DNA of 38,152 nucleotides, taken from the NCBI GenBank assembly GCA_003209375.1, contig QCRF01000009.1:1-38152 (forward strand), given 5' to 3'. Position 1 is the first letter of the stretch; every line of letters starts with the position of its first letter. A program made the position numbers and the translations under genes. The notes under the pieces were generated by a model that was not told the origin of the DNA, did no database searches, and saw nothing but the letters and a program-made list of their open reading frames with translations. Source of the DNA: Prochlorococcus sp. AG-459-N19 (GTDB lineage Bacteria; Cyanobacteriota; Cyanobacteriia; PCC-6307; Cyanobiaceae). Positions 8,716-15,944 of this stretch are shown piece after piece.

Positions 8716-10398
8716 ATGAGACAGAATTTATCTATCTCAAAATGGCTTGAAAACAAATTTGGAGAGAATATTCCTAATGATTGCTTGGATGCTCATAAAG
8801 AAAATTTTTTATCTCTACTACCTCCAGAACTAATTAATTCCTACAAACAGGATTTAGAATTTCCAATGCCATTATTTTTACCTAACACAAAACTATATGA
8901 AATAGGTATTGAATATCAACAGTTGGCAGAAGCAGAGATTAAAAAAAAAGAGAGTGATATAGAGCTAGGCAATGTAAATGAGGAAGATATTGACATAACT
9001 GATATTGCACTTCTAACAAGTGTAAGCAATTCGATTATAAACAGTACAAACTTTTATCCAGATTTTGATTATTTAAGTAAAGAAATAATTGAAGAACTAA
9101 AAAAAGAAGATAGTCAAAAAAGTTGGGAAGAATCAATGGGGAAATATGGATTTAATGGTAATTGGGAAGAGCTATATAATCTTTTTTCACCAGTTGGATT
9201 AATGAATGCATATACCTGGATGTCATCTATCGATATTAGTGCCACGGATGATAGTAGTTCAGAAGAAAAAGAATATGTCTTTGGAGAACTATTCAAAGGA
9301 AATGCTCCAGAATGGAAAGTTTATATTCCTGTTACTATATTCAGCCGATATAAAACTAACGATCAAATAAGTAAGAAATTAAAAGATTATCAATTAGTAA
9401 ATGAGATAATCAAAGAATCTGGAATAACATTCTCTTATAATGTAGAGATGGAAAATAACACAGAAGATAAAAATAAAAATCCTCAGGGTAAAAATTGGAA
9501 TATCTTCAAGAAGATTGGTGAAAATAGAAAAAGGATAGCCGAAGAAAAAGAAGCATTACTTAAAAAATCGATTGAAGAAAAAAAATTGAAAAAAGAAAAA
9601 GAGGAAAATGCTGCTAAGCAAAAAGCAGAATCTTGGTCTGAGCAAATAATTAAACTTATTACTGATAATAAAGATGCTATTTATAAAGATTATCAAAATA
9701 GCCAATATACAGATCAATATGGCAATGAAGAAAGTGATTTCTTTGATTTTGAAGAGCTTTATGAATTAGAAGATCTTTATGGCTTGAGTAATTATGAATT
9801 TCAAGATGAAATCGATAATAAACTATCTTCAGGATTCAATTATTTTTTTAAAAGTGTAATCCTAAGAGATATTGAATTTAATGACTTTATAGATGGTTGG
9901 AAGGCTTATGAAAAAATCTATTCGCCTAGAGACAAAGATGGAAAACCTTCCACCTGGCAATCTTTATTAGTTATAAAATGGCTTTTTGAATATAGTATCT
10001 TTCCTATTGCAAAAGCTGTTGATGAATACAACCAAAAGAAACTAGATGCAGGATTTGATGATGATATGAGCGGAGAAGAATTTGAAACATATTGTGCAAA
10101 TATTCTTATTGAGGCTGGGTGGAATGTAGAACAAACTCCTTCAACAAATGATCAAGGAACAGACCTAATCGCTTATGTAGAGGATTATAAAGTTTGCATT
10201 CAATGTAAAAAGTACTCTAATCCAGTAGGGAATAAGGCTGTACAAGAAATTATTGCCGGGACACTGTTTTATCAAGGTACTCATTCAGTTGTGGTTTCAA
10301 ATGCGGGCTTTACAAAATCTGCAATTTCTTTAGCAAAATCCAGCAATGTAATACTTTTGAATGACTCTGAATTAGAAGAATTAGAAAACTTTATTTAA
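8716..10398 (+). CDS. Mrr-like restriction endonuclease domain protein
   Basis: 560 residues. Residues 1-260 are unrecognised and acidic. Residues 260-305 form a Lys/Glu-rich helix, probably a coiled coil. Residues 305-450 are helical and unrecognised. The last 110 residues form a PD-(D/E)xK fold of the Mrr_cat type: FETYCANILIEAGWNVE, then NDQGTDLIAYVEDYKVCIQC, with D483, Q496 and K498 as the likely D and QxK active-site residues. Such enzymes cut foreign, often methylated, DNA, so it is a candidate solo defence gene. Its specificity could lie in the unknown N-terminal part. It is the only gene of unit A and has no methylase partner. The 5' spacer contains the subterminal repeats. Confidence 0.82.
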   Translation: MRQNLSISKWLENKFGENIPNDCLDAHKENFLSLLPPELINSYKQDLEFPMPLFLPNTKLYEIGIEYQQLAEAEIKKKESDIELGNVNEEDIDITDIALLTSVSNSIINSTNFYPDFDYLSKEIIEELKKEDSQKSWEESMGKYGFNGNWEELYNLFSPVGLMNAYTWMSSIDISATDDSSSEEKEYVFGELFKGNAPEWKVYIPVTIFSRYKTNDQISKKLKDYQLVNEIIKESGITFSYNVEMENNTEDKNKNPQGKNWNIFKKIGENRKRIAEEKEALLKKSIEEKKLKKEKEENAAKQKAESWSEQIIKLITDNKDAIYKDYQNSQYTDQYGNEESDFFDFEELYELEDLYGLSNYEFQDEIDNKLSSGFNYFFKSVILRDIEFNDFIDGWKAYEKIYSPRDKDGKPSTWQSLLVIKWLFEYSIFPIAKAVDEYNQKKLDAGFDDDMSGEEFETYCANILIEAGWNVEQTPSTNDQGTDLIAYVEDYKVCIQCKKYSNPVGNKAVQEIIAGTLFYQGTHSVVVSNAGFTKSAISLAKSSNVILLNDSELEELENFI

Positions 10399-10470
10399 TC
10401 TATTACTTAACAAAACTACTCTTAGAAAAATTCCTTAAAGATTTTTATGAATAAGAACTTTTTTGTATAG

Positions 10471-10501
10471 GCGACCTACAAAGTCAATGGCACTAGGTCG
10501 C
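10471..10501. repeat. Inverted repeat with attachment-core relic
   Basis: GCGACCTA (10471-10478) and TAGGTCGC (10494-10501) could form an 8-bp stem with a 15-base loop. The right side, GCACTAGGTCGC (10490-10501), equals 12 bases of tRNA-Pro (8470-8481). It could act as the nuclease gene's terminator or be a leftover of an older junction. Confidence 0.5.
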
Positions 10502-10503
10502 TC

Positions 10504-10592
10504 AGGGGGGAGCTAGAGGGGGAGCTAGGGTCACATATTAAGTATATAAATGTATATACTTTGTACGATATTGAGTCTCAAATTAGTTCCAC
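10504..10592. repeat. Unit A right subterminal repeats
   Basis: GGGGAGCT twice with 12-base spacing (AGCT at 10511-10514 and 10523-10526), then GTCTCAAATTAGTTCCAC at 10575-10592. The G-rich pair ends 128 bases, and the GTCTCA box begins 79 bases, before the next core copy; unit B has almost the same distances. Confidence 0.7.
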
Positions 10593-10653
10593 TCACTTGG
10601 TTACAACCTAGTCATAGCTTGATTTTATTCAATAATCTCAAATGATCAAAGGA

Positions 10654-10723
10654 GTGCTTTGGGAGCACTAGGTCGCAGGTTCGAATCCTGTCGCCCCGAC
10701 TCTTAAAAACCAAGTCATACTAG
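10654..10723 (+). repeat. tRNA-Pro 3' fragment, copy 2 (attachment core)
   Basis: Exact 70-base copy of 8459-8528: anticodon arm, T arm, 3' acceptor strand and the trailer up to the terminator. The 5' half is replaced by unrelated DNA, so no functional tRNA can form. Confidence 0.93.
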
Positions 10724-10746
10724 CGAGTCTCCCAACTCGCTTTTTT
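10723..10746 (+). terminator. Terminator carried by attachment copy 2
   Basis: GCGAGT (10723-10728) pairs with ACTCGC (10735-10740) and a T-run follows. The structure matches the tRNA-Pro terminator while the stem sequence differs on both sides. Confidence 0.75.
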
Positions 10747-10772
10747 ATTGTCTTTCAGTCTCATAAGCCAAA

Positions 10773-10807
10773 AGGGATCTGTAGGGGGATCTAGAATCTT
10801 CGAAGAT
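10773..10807. repeat. Unit B left subterminal repeats
   Basis: GGGATCT occurs twice at 12-base spacing (10774-10780, 10786-10792), 50 bases after the core. The perfect palindrome ATCTTCGAAGAT follows (10796-10807), then an inverted GATCCCC. GTCTCA at 10758-10763 precedes it, as in unit A. Confidence 0.65.
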
Positions 10808-10820
10808 CCCCTATGGGTGC

Positions 10821-11069
10821 TTAAAAGTAGCTATTGAAGATACTTGTTTTCTTCCATCCTTCCTCTAATAATTCCTTATATTCTTTCCTGGCTGATTCGA
10901 TTGTTTCCACTCTGCTTCCCTTCATAACTGGTTTACTACTTCTCTTATAAACACAACCATAGGAAATCATCATTGCATCAATAGAAGGAGAAGGTTTAGA
11001 TACATCCTCAAATGGTTCAAAAACTTTTATTCTGCTCCAGTCCTTATTTATAAGAGTAAATTTTTCCAT
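10821..11069 (-). CDS. DUF1651-like small protein, paralog 1
   Basis: 82 residues: MEKFTLINKDWSRIKVFEPF, a central SYGCVYKRSSKPVMKGSRVE, and a C-terminal ARKEYKELLEEGWKKT motif. Nearly the same protein is encoded at 24162-24437, with relatives at 21396 and 36532. The family is picocyanobacterial and of unknown role. The gene follows a 37-residue membrane-protein gene by 2 bases on the same strand. Its 3' end runs into the unit B left palindrome, which may serve as its terminator. Confidence 0.75.
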   Translation of the reverse strand: MEKFTLINKDWSRIKVFEPFEDVSKPSPSIDAMMISYGCVYKRSSKPVMKGSRVETIESARKEYKELLEEGWKKTSIFNSYF

Positions 11070-11071
11070 TA

Positions 11072-11185
11072 CTACTTATATGTATTGAGTAATGCTATGT
11101 AAATTCCCAACAATATGAATATTGACATACCTACACCGATAACTTCATTTGGTTGATTATTCCAAAGCTCCTGAAAATATCCCAT
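11072..11185 (-). CDS. 37-residue membrane protein of the WNNQP family, copy 1
   Basis: MGYFQELWNNQPNEVIGVGM then a hydrophobic helix ending YIALLNTYK. Homologous to 17527-17640 and to a broken copy at 15008-15130, so units B, C and D each hold one. Single-pass, function unknown. It is the first gene of a two-gene run with the DUF1651-like gene, 2 bases apart. Recurrence across cassettes is the best evidence that it is real. Confidence 0.7.
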   Translation of the reverse strand: MGYFQELWNNQPNEVIGVGMSIFILLGIYIALLNTYK

Positions 11186-11292
11186 AAAAAATTTATTCTC
11201 TAGTTAAGAATATTAAAGAAAATAATTATGGAACGAATAGAAAAGTATTTCGAAGAAATTGAAAAGATAATATAAAGATTTAACTTTCTATT

Positions 11293-11529
11293 ATGTGGAC
11301 AAACATTGTGAGCTTTGGGATGATAGAAAAAAGAATGGAAGAAAATTTGATTACTAAATTTGATGACACTTCTTGGCAGAAAGAGTTCTTGGAGATGAAG
11401 CCGCATTCAACCTCAGACGTAAGACTTCTAATGCAAGGTGCAAAAGGATTCAGAGAGGCTTGGCACTTAGGTTCTCTGCATGAGGAATACAAAATCATGA
11501 AACGTAGAGAGCACCAACAACAGCAGTAA
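11293..11529 (+). CDS. Small hydrophilic hypothetical protein
   Basis: Up to 78 residues from the ATG at 11293; starts at 11320 (after a GGG-rich stretch) or 11335 are equally possible and would leave 69 or 64 residues. The core reads FDDTSWQKEFLEMKPHSTSD and QGAKGFREAWHLGSLHEEYK, ending in HQQQQ. Not recognised. Opposite-strand frames here look non-coding. The transcript would converge on the minus-strand RNA element at 11606. Confidence 0.55.
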   Translation: MWTNIVSFGMIEKRMEENLITKFDDTSWQKEFLEMKPHSTSDVRLLMQGAKGFREAWHLGSLHEEYKIMKRREHQQQQ

Positions 11530-11605
11530 CTAAATAACGAATACCAAAATACAAAAAGCCTTATTAATTAACAAGCTGAAGGTTTTAGAAGTAAATTTCA
11601 TAAAC

Positions 11606-11795
11606 AAAAAAAGGGCGTTAGATTCGCCCTAAATAAAAAAGCTTGATAATCCCCATCACCCAGCTCTTTAAATAAATCCTAGCACTACATATGGTGTTTG
11701 TAAGTATTAAAAAATTACCTATCAATGGGGTTGTTTGTTCCTTTTTAATTTGTCATGATAGAAATCCCCATCATCCAGGCTCGCAAGGGTCCTTT
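11606..11795 (-). ncRNA. Structured RNA element, copy A
   Basis: About 190 bases closely matching 23970-24161 on the other strand, with no reading frame conserved. In transcript order: a TGATGGGG arm (complement of 11766-11773), a CCCCATTG arm (complement of 11723-11730), a second TGATGGGG arm (complement of 11651-11658), then a terminator GGGCG...CGCCC plus seven T (11606-11629). The first two arms pair through G-U where copy B has Watson-Crick pairs. Downstream is only a 23-codon frame (MKFTSKTF...), possibly a decayed relative of the gene that follows copy B. Either a free sRNA or a leader; not matched to a named Yfr RNA. Confidence 0.65.
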
Positions 11796-11923
11796 TTTTT
11801 GCCCTTAAAAAAAAATATGTGAAAGATTCAAAAAGCAACATATACATATAACAATCTCTCTAGATGCTCAAAAAATCCGTCACAAAGTATTAGGATACTT
11901 TTATTAAAGCTAAGGTATGCAAT

Positions 11924-12178
11924 ATGTCTCTAAAGAATCAAACTAATGATCTTTATCCATGGGATTATCAAATAGGAGATGATAATTTCCAATTAGAACC
12001 TTGGATTCTAGAGAAAGGAAAAGAATTTGTCTCTATTCAGAAAAATATAGATGACAAAGGTTTTTTTTATTTACAAAAGAATAAGGAGAAACGTCTTTCT
12101 CTTAACTCTTTACAAATAAAATCGACTTATAATCAACTGATGAATTTTGGATATAAGTTACGAATAAGCGAGATTTAA
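11924..12178 (+). CDS. Hypothetical protein, 84 residues
   Basis: Hydrophilic, starts MSLKNQTNDLYPWDYQIGDD and ends MNFGYKLRISEI; many Lys, Asn and aromatic residues and no membrane helix. The last part (STYNQLMNFGYKLRI) loosely recalls the C-terminal helix plus strand of DUF1651-like proteins, but this is weak. It is convergent with the RRM gene 51 bases away. Confidence 0.55.
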   Translation: MSLKNQTNDLYPWDYQIGDDNFQLEPWILEKGKEFVSIQKNIDDKGFFYLQKNKEKRLSLNSLQIKSTYNQLMNFGYKLRISEI

Positions 12179-12229
12179 TTTTTTTTTTGATTTGTAGTAA
12201 TAATTTTCAGAATCGCAAACGAATAATAA

Positions 12230-12517
12230 CTAATTATTTCTATTAAATTTTTTGAATTTTTTATTGTTGGGTCTGTCTCTTTTCTCAGCCTCATTGACCC
12301 TTATCTCTCTTCCCATCCATTCAACATCTTGAAGATCATCTATAGCTTTTTTTTCAGAATTATGATCATTTAAATCCACGAAAGCGAAACCTCTTTTTCT
12401 TCCTGTTTCTCTATCAAGAGGTAAATAACATTTTTTAACTACTCCATAATTACTAAAAAGTTGTTCAAGATCTTCGACCTCAGTTTCCCAAGATAAATTT
12501 CCAATAAAAATAGTCAT
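12230..12517 (-). CDS. RRM-type RNA-binding protein
   Basis: 95 residues with one RNA recognition motif: RNP2 is IFIGNL (3-8) and RNP1 is KRGFAFVDL (about 40-48). A short basic, Asn-rich tail (NNKKFKKFNRNN) follows. Cyanobacterial Rbp proteins of this build act in cold or light-stress RNA handling and mRNA localisation. It lies between a hypothetical gene and the DUF1330 gene, inside unit B. Confidence 0.92.
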   Translation of the reverse strand: MTIFIGNLSWETEVEDLEQLFSNYGVVKKCYLPLDRETGRKRGFAFVDLNDHNSEKKAIDDLQDVEWMGREIRVNEAEKRDRPNNKKFKKFNRNN

Positions 12518-12647
12518 TTCTTTAATTTTTTTTATGAAGGTATAAATAGTTGCTTTGGACTAGTGAAGTTATCTCCAATCAAATGCTTCCATTGTTCTTA
12601 CTCTAACTCTTTATTCGCTTCATAACGAGTAGGAGAACTTAGATATC

Positions 12648-12989
12648 TTACTTTCCCATTGCTCTTCTCAGCTTTGCAGCCTCATCTAAACCTTCCATAA
12701 TAGTAAATGTAGAATTTTCAGTAGCTTCTTTTCTTATCTTTGAAAGTTCTCTATATTCTTCAGATTCATAAGCTTCGACCGCATCTTTCATGGAAGGGAA
12801 TTCACAAATAACGGCTAAATTAGCATCTTCTGTCCTCTCTTTTCCTTGGGGCTCTGTATCTTTTGCAAAGATTTGGCCTCCAACCTCTTTCAGCCATGGT
12901 CCAACTTTATTTACATATTCATCAAATAGATCTTGATTAATTATTTTTGCAGTCGATATCCAGTAACCTTTAGCTCCTCTCTTATTCAT
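12648..12989 (-). CDS. DUF1330-like dimeric alpha/beta-barrel protein
   Basis: 113 residues. The family pattern is clear: KGYWISTAKI at the start, a Gly-Gly turn (LKEVGGQIFAKD), CEFPSMKDAVEAYESEEYRE and a terminal MEGL. DUF1330 proteins form ferredoxin-like dimers related to antibiotic-biosynthesis monooxygenases; the reaction is unknown. One of about eight proteins with such a fold in the window. Confidence 0.85.
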   Translation of the reverse strand: MNKRGAKGYWISTAKIINQDLFDEYVNKVGPWLKEVGGQIFAKDTEPQGKERTEDANLAVICEFPSMKDAVEAYESEEYRELSKIRKEATENSTFTIMEGLDEAAKLRRAMGK

Positions 12990-13015
12990 TCATTTACATA
13001 TGTATTTCAAATAGA

Positions 13016-13150
13016 CTACATCATTTCGTATTGATCAAATTTATTTTTTAACTTTGCTGCTTTATGGATTAATCCAACTGCCTCTTTTCTTCCAGTAGCT
13101 TGTTGAGCCTTGCGCATTAAGTCAGCATATTTTTTGTTTAGTTTTTTCAT
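13016..13150 (-). CDS. 44-residue basic helical protein, paralog 1
   Basis: MKKLNKKYADLMRKAQQATG, then RKEAVGLIHKAAKLKNKF. The protein at 29502-29636 has the same length and pattern (MKKINKKYYEIMRQADNAVG, RKEVVSLLKKAA). A two-helix, TPR-like or DNA-binding miniature is possible; the function is unknown. Conservation between two distant loci supports a real gene. Confidence 0.7.
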   Translation of the reverse strand: MKKLNKKYADLMRKAQQATGRKEAVGLIHKAAKLKNKFDQYEMM

Positions 13151-13377
13151 TTGTTTATTTGTTGAGTGTCATAGACACAGGCTTAATAAGTGATTGTCAT
13201 TTTTTGCATTTGCTCTATTGGATAGATCAAAACAATTTATTTATCAGAAAGTATTTGACTCTTGCAGGTGGGATTCTTTTTCAAAAATTCTTTAGCTGGT
13301 CAATATTGCTTAGTCATATCTCTACCTGAGATTTATTAACAATAACACAAGAACAAAAATAGATCTTTGAAAGATGC

Positions 13378-13671
13378 TTAACTCTCTAAATACCTGCAAA
13401 TAAATTCAAAGTTTTCGTAGTCCATAGTTATTGTCTTAAACCTATCTGTTTCTATTTTTCTATTCCCAAAATTCTGCAATTCAACTTTAATAGATGGATG
13501 TTTTATTGAGTACGAAGGAGTAAAGCCAATACGCTTTGCACGTTTATGCAAATCCTTTTTAAGTCGAGGATCGCAGCCACAGAACAAGATAGTTGGCCTA
13601 GAAGAATTACCTATGGAAGCATCAGTAATTCTTTGTTCTAAATCCGCCGCAATATTTTCAAGAACTTTCAT
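13378..13671 (-). CDS. Hypothetical protein, 97 residues
   Basis: Starts MKVLENIAADLEQRITDASI, then RPTILFCGCDPRLKKDLHKR, a basic region, and ENFEFICRYLES at the end. The FCGCDPRLKK segment looks like a strand and turn with two cysteines. No known family recalled. It stands alone in unit B. Confidence 0.55.
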   Translation of the reverse strand: MKVLENIAADLEQRITDASIGNSSRPTILFCGCDPRLKKDLHKRAKRIGFTPSYSIKHPSIKVELQNFGNRKIETDRFKTITMDYENFEFICRYLES

Positions 13672-13967
13672 TTAATTTTTTTTTACTTCGAGAGGCATAA
13701 TTAATAACCAATATTATTTCTTGGGTTAGTTATGTAAATTATTAGATTTAGAACGTAATTAGCAGGCAAGTTTAATGGCTTCAAAAGTAGCAAAGCAGTT
13801 CCCTGAGTTACGTTAAATCCTTTTTCCTCCATAAATAAAACAAGGGGCTCATTCTTACATTCTAAATTGATTGTCAATTAATAAATTAGTAGAACGGTCT
13901 TGGATCAACAACTTAGTAAGTTAATTTAATTATTAAAAACTAGTATTAAATAAGTGATTTATGGATT

Positions 13968-14120
13968 ATGGAAATAATTTTCAAAAGAGAAACTTCATTA
14001 GGTCGAGAAACCTACGAAGAACTAGGTTTTAATTCCGAAGAAGATCTTGAATTAGAGATCTCAAGACTTACTGAATTTACGCCTGAATTTAAAAATAATC
14101 TAAAATCGTCATTAGTTTAG
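13968..14120 (+). CDS. Small acidic hypothetical protein
   Basis: 50 residues, MEIIFKRETSLGRETYEELG then EEDLELEISRLTEFTPEF. Acidic and helical, with no membrane segment. A second ATG seven bases upstream is out of frame and gives only a short peptide. The gap 13672-13967 before it contains nothing I could support. Confidence 0.5.
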   Translation: MEIIFKRETSLGRETYEELGFNSEEDLELEISRLTEFTPEFKNNLKSSLV

Positions 14121-14135
14121 AAAGTAAGGATTTCA

Positions 14136-14225
14136 TCATTTTGAAGTCATCTTGAAGGTTAGATACGCAAAGCCACCTAGTAATAACAAACTAACAACAC
14201 CATAAGTAATAGCTATTCCATACAT
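14136..14225 (-). CDS. 29-residue membrane peptide, possibly a decayed gene
   Basis: MYGIAITYGVVSLLLLGGFA plus YLTFKMTSK: one helix with a basic tail. The frame stays open upstream for about 17 more codons (DPNYFFDWLSDSH) but has no ATG. The ATG that follows the shared promoter/hairpin leader (14296) is in another frame and stops after 19 codons. A frameshift joining the two would give a roughly 50-residue protein, so this may be a pseudogene. Confidence 0.4.
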   Translation of the reverse strand: MYGIAITYGVVSLLLLGGFAYLTFKMTSK

Positions 14226-14297
14226 ATGAGAGTCACTTAACCAATCAAAGAAATAATTAGGGTCAATATCTTTTCAGCAATAAATCTTTTATACATT

Positions 14298-14341
14298 AAA
14301 AAAGGAGCTAATTGCCCCTTATTTTAGATCGACTGTCAATC
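14298..14341 (-). promoter_or_regulatory. Shared promoter/hairpin leader, site 1
   Basis: On the minus strand: TTGACAGTCGATCTAAAAT, then AAGGGGC-AATTA-GCTCCTT and a T-run ending at an ATG (14296). TAAAAT fits a -10 element. Near-identical copies precede the genes at 16335 and 19190. Confidence 0.6.
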
Positions 14342-14390
14342 ATTACTCATTATATGTACAGTATTATTTCACATTAAATATAAACAATAT

Positions 14391-14478
14391 TAGGGGGCTC
14401 TAGGGGGGCTCTAAGTTCTATAAACATATTGCATAATCTTCGAAGATTTAGCAATAAGCTGTCTCAAACTCGTTCCAC
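14391..14478. repeat. Unit B right subterminal repeats
   Basis: TAGGGGGCTC and TAGGGGGGCTC in tandem (14391-14411), the palindrome ATCTTCGAAGAT (14436-14447), and GTCTCAAACTCGTTCCAC (14461-14478). The G-rich pair ends about 128 bases, and the GTCTCA box begins 78 bases, before the core, matching unit A (128 and 79). Confidence 0.7.
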
Positions 14479-14538
14479 CATCTATAGTTAGTCTAGGCTA
14501 TAACTAAAGTCTTAAGGTTTTCTTAAAAATAACGCCCA

Positions 14539-14608
14539 GTGCTTTGGGAGCACTAGGTCGCAGGTTTGAATCCTGTCGCCCCGACTCTTAAAAACCAATT
14601 TATACTAG
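14539..14608 (+). repeat. tRNA-Pro 3' fragment, copy 3 (attachment core)
   Basis: Same 70-base core as copy 2 with three or so changes (T for C in the T loop at 14566; AATTTA for AAGTCA near the end). Confidence 0.9.
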
Positions 14609-14632
14609 CGTGTTTCCTAGACACGCTTTTTT
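14608..14632 (+). terminator. Terminator carried by attachment copy 3
   Basis: GCGTGT (14608-14613) pairs with ACACGC (14621-14626), then TTTTTT. Again the stem sequence differs from the other copies but pairing is kept. Confidence 0.75.
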
Positions 14633-14644
14633 ATTGGAAATTAT

Positions 14645-14677
14645 GTCGGTTACTTCCAGCCGACAAATCGCCGACAA
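14645..14677. repeat. Unit C left subterminal repeat
   Basis: GCCGACAA occurs twice at 11-base spacing (14659-14666, 14670-14677), with the inverted partial GTCGG at 14645-14649. One more GCCGACAA lies near the right end of the unit (16419-16426). Position relative to the core is like that of the unit A and B repeats. Confidence 0.55.
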
Positions 14678-14852
14678 TTGCATGATTTTTCTTAGTTGTT
14701 CCTAGATGTTCTCAGTTATTCAATATGACAGTTATGAACAAAAATGTATTTTAAATTTTTGGTGCAGCTTTAGCCCTTTTTTTGTTCCTAAAACCACACT
14801 ATTTATTTAATAACAACAGGAAGATAATAAAAGTAAAGATACAGGAGGTCTT

Positions 14853-14978
14853 ATGAAACTCATTACTCCTTTCACAATCCTCAATCAAAACTTCCACGAA
14901 ATGGATTCTATTAGAGAAGCAATGAACAAAAGAAGATCAGCAACTGAAAAATTGCATGAAAAATTCAAGAAAATATAA
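14853..14978 (+). CDS. 41-residue hypothetical protein with a strong ribosome site
   Basis: MKLITPFTILNQNFHEMDSI, then REAMNKRRSATEKLHEKF. AGGAGG lies 9 bases before the ATG, one of the best ribosome sites in the window. Helical and basic at the C-terminus; no recognised family. First gene of unit C. Confidence 0.55.
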   Translation: MKLITPFTILNQNFHEMDSIREAMNKRRSATEKLHEKFKKI

Positions 14979-15007
14979 AAATCACCAATTTGCTTTTTTA
15001 GTACTAA

Positions 15008-15130
15008 ATGGAATTTTTAAATTAGCTTTGGCATAATCAACCAAATACAATTATTGGGGTAGGTTTAGGGATATTAGTAATGCTGGATATTTATATAAAA
15101 TTACTCGATATATATCAATATTGTTTTTAA
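15008..15130 (+). pseudogene. WNNQP-family membrane protein gene, broken by a stop codon
   Basis: Reads MEFLN, then TAG (15023-15025), then LWHNQPNTIIGVGLGILVML and DIYIKLLDIYQYCF. The two intact relatives (11072-11185, 17527-17640) have MGYFQELWNNQP and MEFLTNFWNNQP at this place, so the stop falls where a sense codon is expected. Translation could only produce a five-residue peptide unless the stop is read through. Confidence 0.65.
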
Positions 15131-15190
15131 TCTTTAGGCCTTCTTCAACACATAAACTATGTGTTCATTATCTACCTCTTTGAAAAATAA

Positions 15191-15529
15191 TTAACCTGTG
15201 AATCCCATTTTCTGTTCTGCTGCCATTAATGAACCAACAAGCTTATGCTCTGCAACTTTTTCATTGTCAGTCATAACTGGTTTGATATCAAAATCTATAT
15301 CAAACTTAACTTTCCAAGGAGCAAAGTGTTCTGTCATTTTTATACCTGCTGAAGCTTGGACAATAATGTAAACATTATTTGAGTAAGAGGCATGATACCT
15401 TCCCAAAACTTTAAATCCTTCAAACTCATCATTCAATGTTCCATCTTCAATAACCTTTAAAAAAAGATCATAAGCTGCGCCCATTAGAGCAACATTTTTA
15501 AAAGTTGCAGTTACTAAATAAGTATTCAT
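15191..15529 (-). CDS. DUF3303-like protein, paralog 1
   Basis: 112 residues: MNTYLVTATFKNVALMGAAY, then DEFEGFKVLGRYHASYSNN, a strand, HFAPWKVKFDIDFDIKPVMT, and a C-terminal helix. The spacing matches DUF3303-like proteins at 19242, 19715 and 23555: short N-terminal strand, Gly/Asp turn, W-centred helix, ProVal strand. A dimeric alpha/beta-barrel fold is inferred. Function unknown. Confidence 0.65.
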   Translation of the reverse strand: MNTYLVTATFKNVALMGAAYDLFLKVIEDGTLNDEFEGFKVLGRYHASYSNNVYIIVQASAGIKMTEHFAPWKVKFDIDFDIKPVMTDNEKVAEHKLVGSLMAAEQKMGFTG

Positions 15530-15635
15530 TTGATTAAAAAATCTACAAATATTTTCTAAGATAAAGTATTTAAAATTGAGTAATAGATCTTGAAATGAAT
15601 ACTTGTATTATGAAACTTTCTTTTTTAAACAAGTA

Positions 15636-15944
15636 TCAATCATGATAACCAACTCTAGAAACAATATTTCCTGAAACAGGATCAGTAACTCCAAGTTCAG
15701 GAGACAACTCTTCCATGAATCCTCTAACCTCGTCAAGGTGAGCAATCATTGCTGGTCTTTGAGCTGCAATAGCTTCTGCACTTTTCCATATCCCAACAAA
15801 ACAGTAATCATAATTTCCAGTTTTAGCGATATATCTTTGAGTCATTCCCTCAAAACTTGTTTTATCTATTACTTCAAAATACTTATCTACACAATCTGAC
15901 TTTAATTTAAATCGAACAACATTCATAAAATTTTGAGCAGTCAT
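15636..15944 (-). CDS. ABM-like dimeric alpha/beta-barrel protein
   Basis: 102 residues: NVVRFKLKSDCVDKYFEVID, then YDYCFVGIWKSAEAIAAQRP and a long C-terminal segment. This is the strand-helix-strand pattern of antibiotic-biosynthesis-monooxygenase-like proteins. No catalytic residues can be named. The ATG follows directly after a perfect hairpin (AGAGGGA...TCCCTCT) and six T, with no ribosome site visible. Confidence 0.6.
   Translation of the reverse strand: MTAQNFMNVVRFKLKSDCVDKYFEVIDKTSFEGMTQRYIAKTGNYDYCFVGIWKSAEAIAAQRPAMIAHLDEVRGFMEELSPELGVTDPVSGNIVSRVGYHD

Larger units (their letters stand above)
8459..10723 (+). mobile_element. tRNA-Pro cassette unit A
   Basis: Bounded by the tRNA-Pro 3' half (8459-8528) and an exact 70-base copy of it (10654-10723). 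It contains one large gene (Mrr-like nuclease, 8716-10398) and no integrase. Subterminal G-rich tandem repeats and a GTCTCA box occur at both ends. Unit length, core to core, is 2,195 bases. Interpreted as a non-autonomous integrative cassette needing a recombinase from elsewhere. Confidence 0.7.
10654..14608 (+). mobile_element. tRNA-Pro cassette unit B
   Basis: Lies between attachment copies 2 and 3, 3,885 bases core to core. It contains ten or so small genes and one copy of the structured RNA element, but no recombinase. It shares subterminal boxes with unit A (GTCTCA, G-rich tandem repeat), and has the palindrome ATCTTCGAAGAT near both ends (10796-10807 and 14436-14447). Confidence 0.65.

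Noticed and set aside
9114-9296. Minus-strand ORF inside the Mrr-like gene
   Set aside because: Complement of the unknown N-terminal part; no start signal.
11200-11498. Two overlapping minus-strand ORFs opposite 11293-11529
   Set aside because: They begin at weak start codons and read as hydrophobic/Cys-rich antisense of a plausible plus-strand gene.
13774-13820. 13-codon frame MASKVAKQF...
   Set aside because: Too short and without support from a ribosome site or relative.
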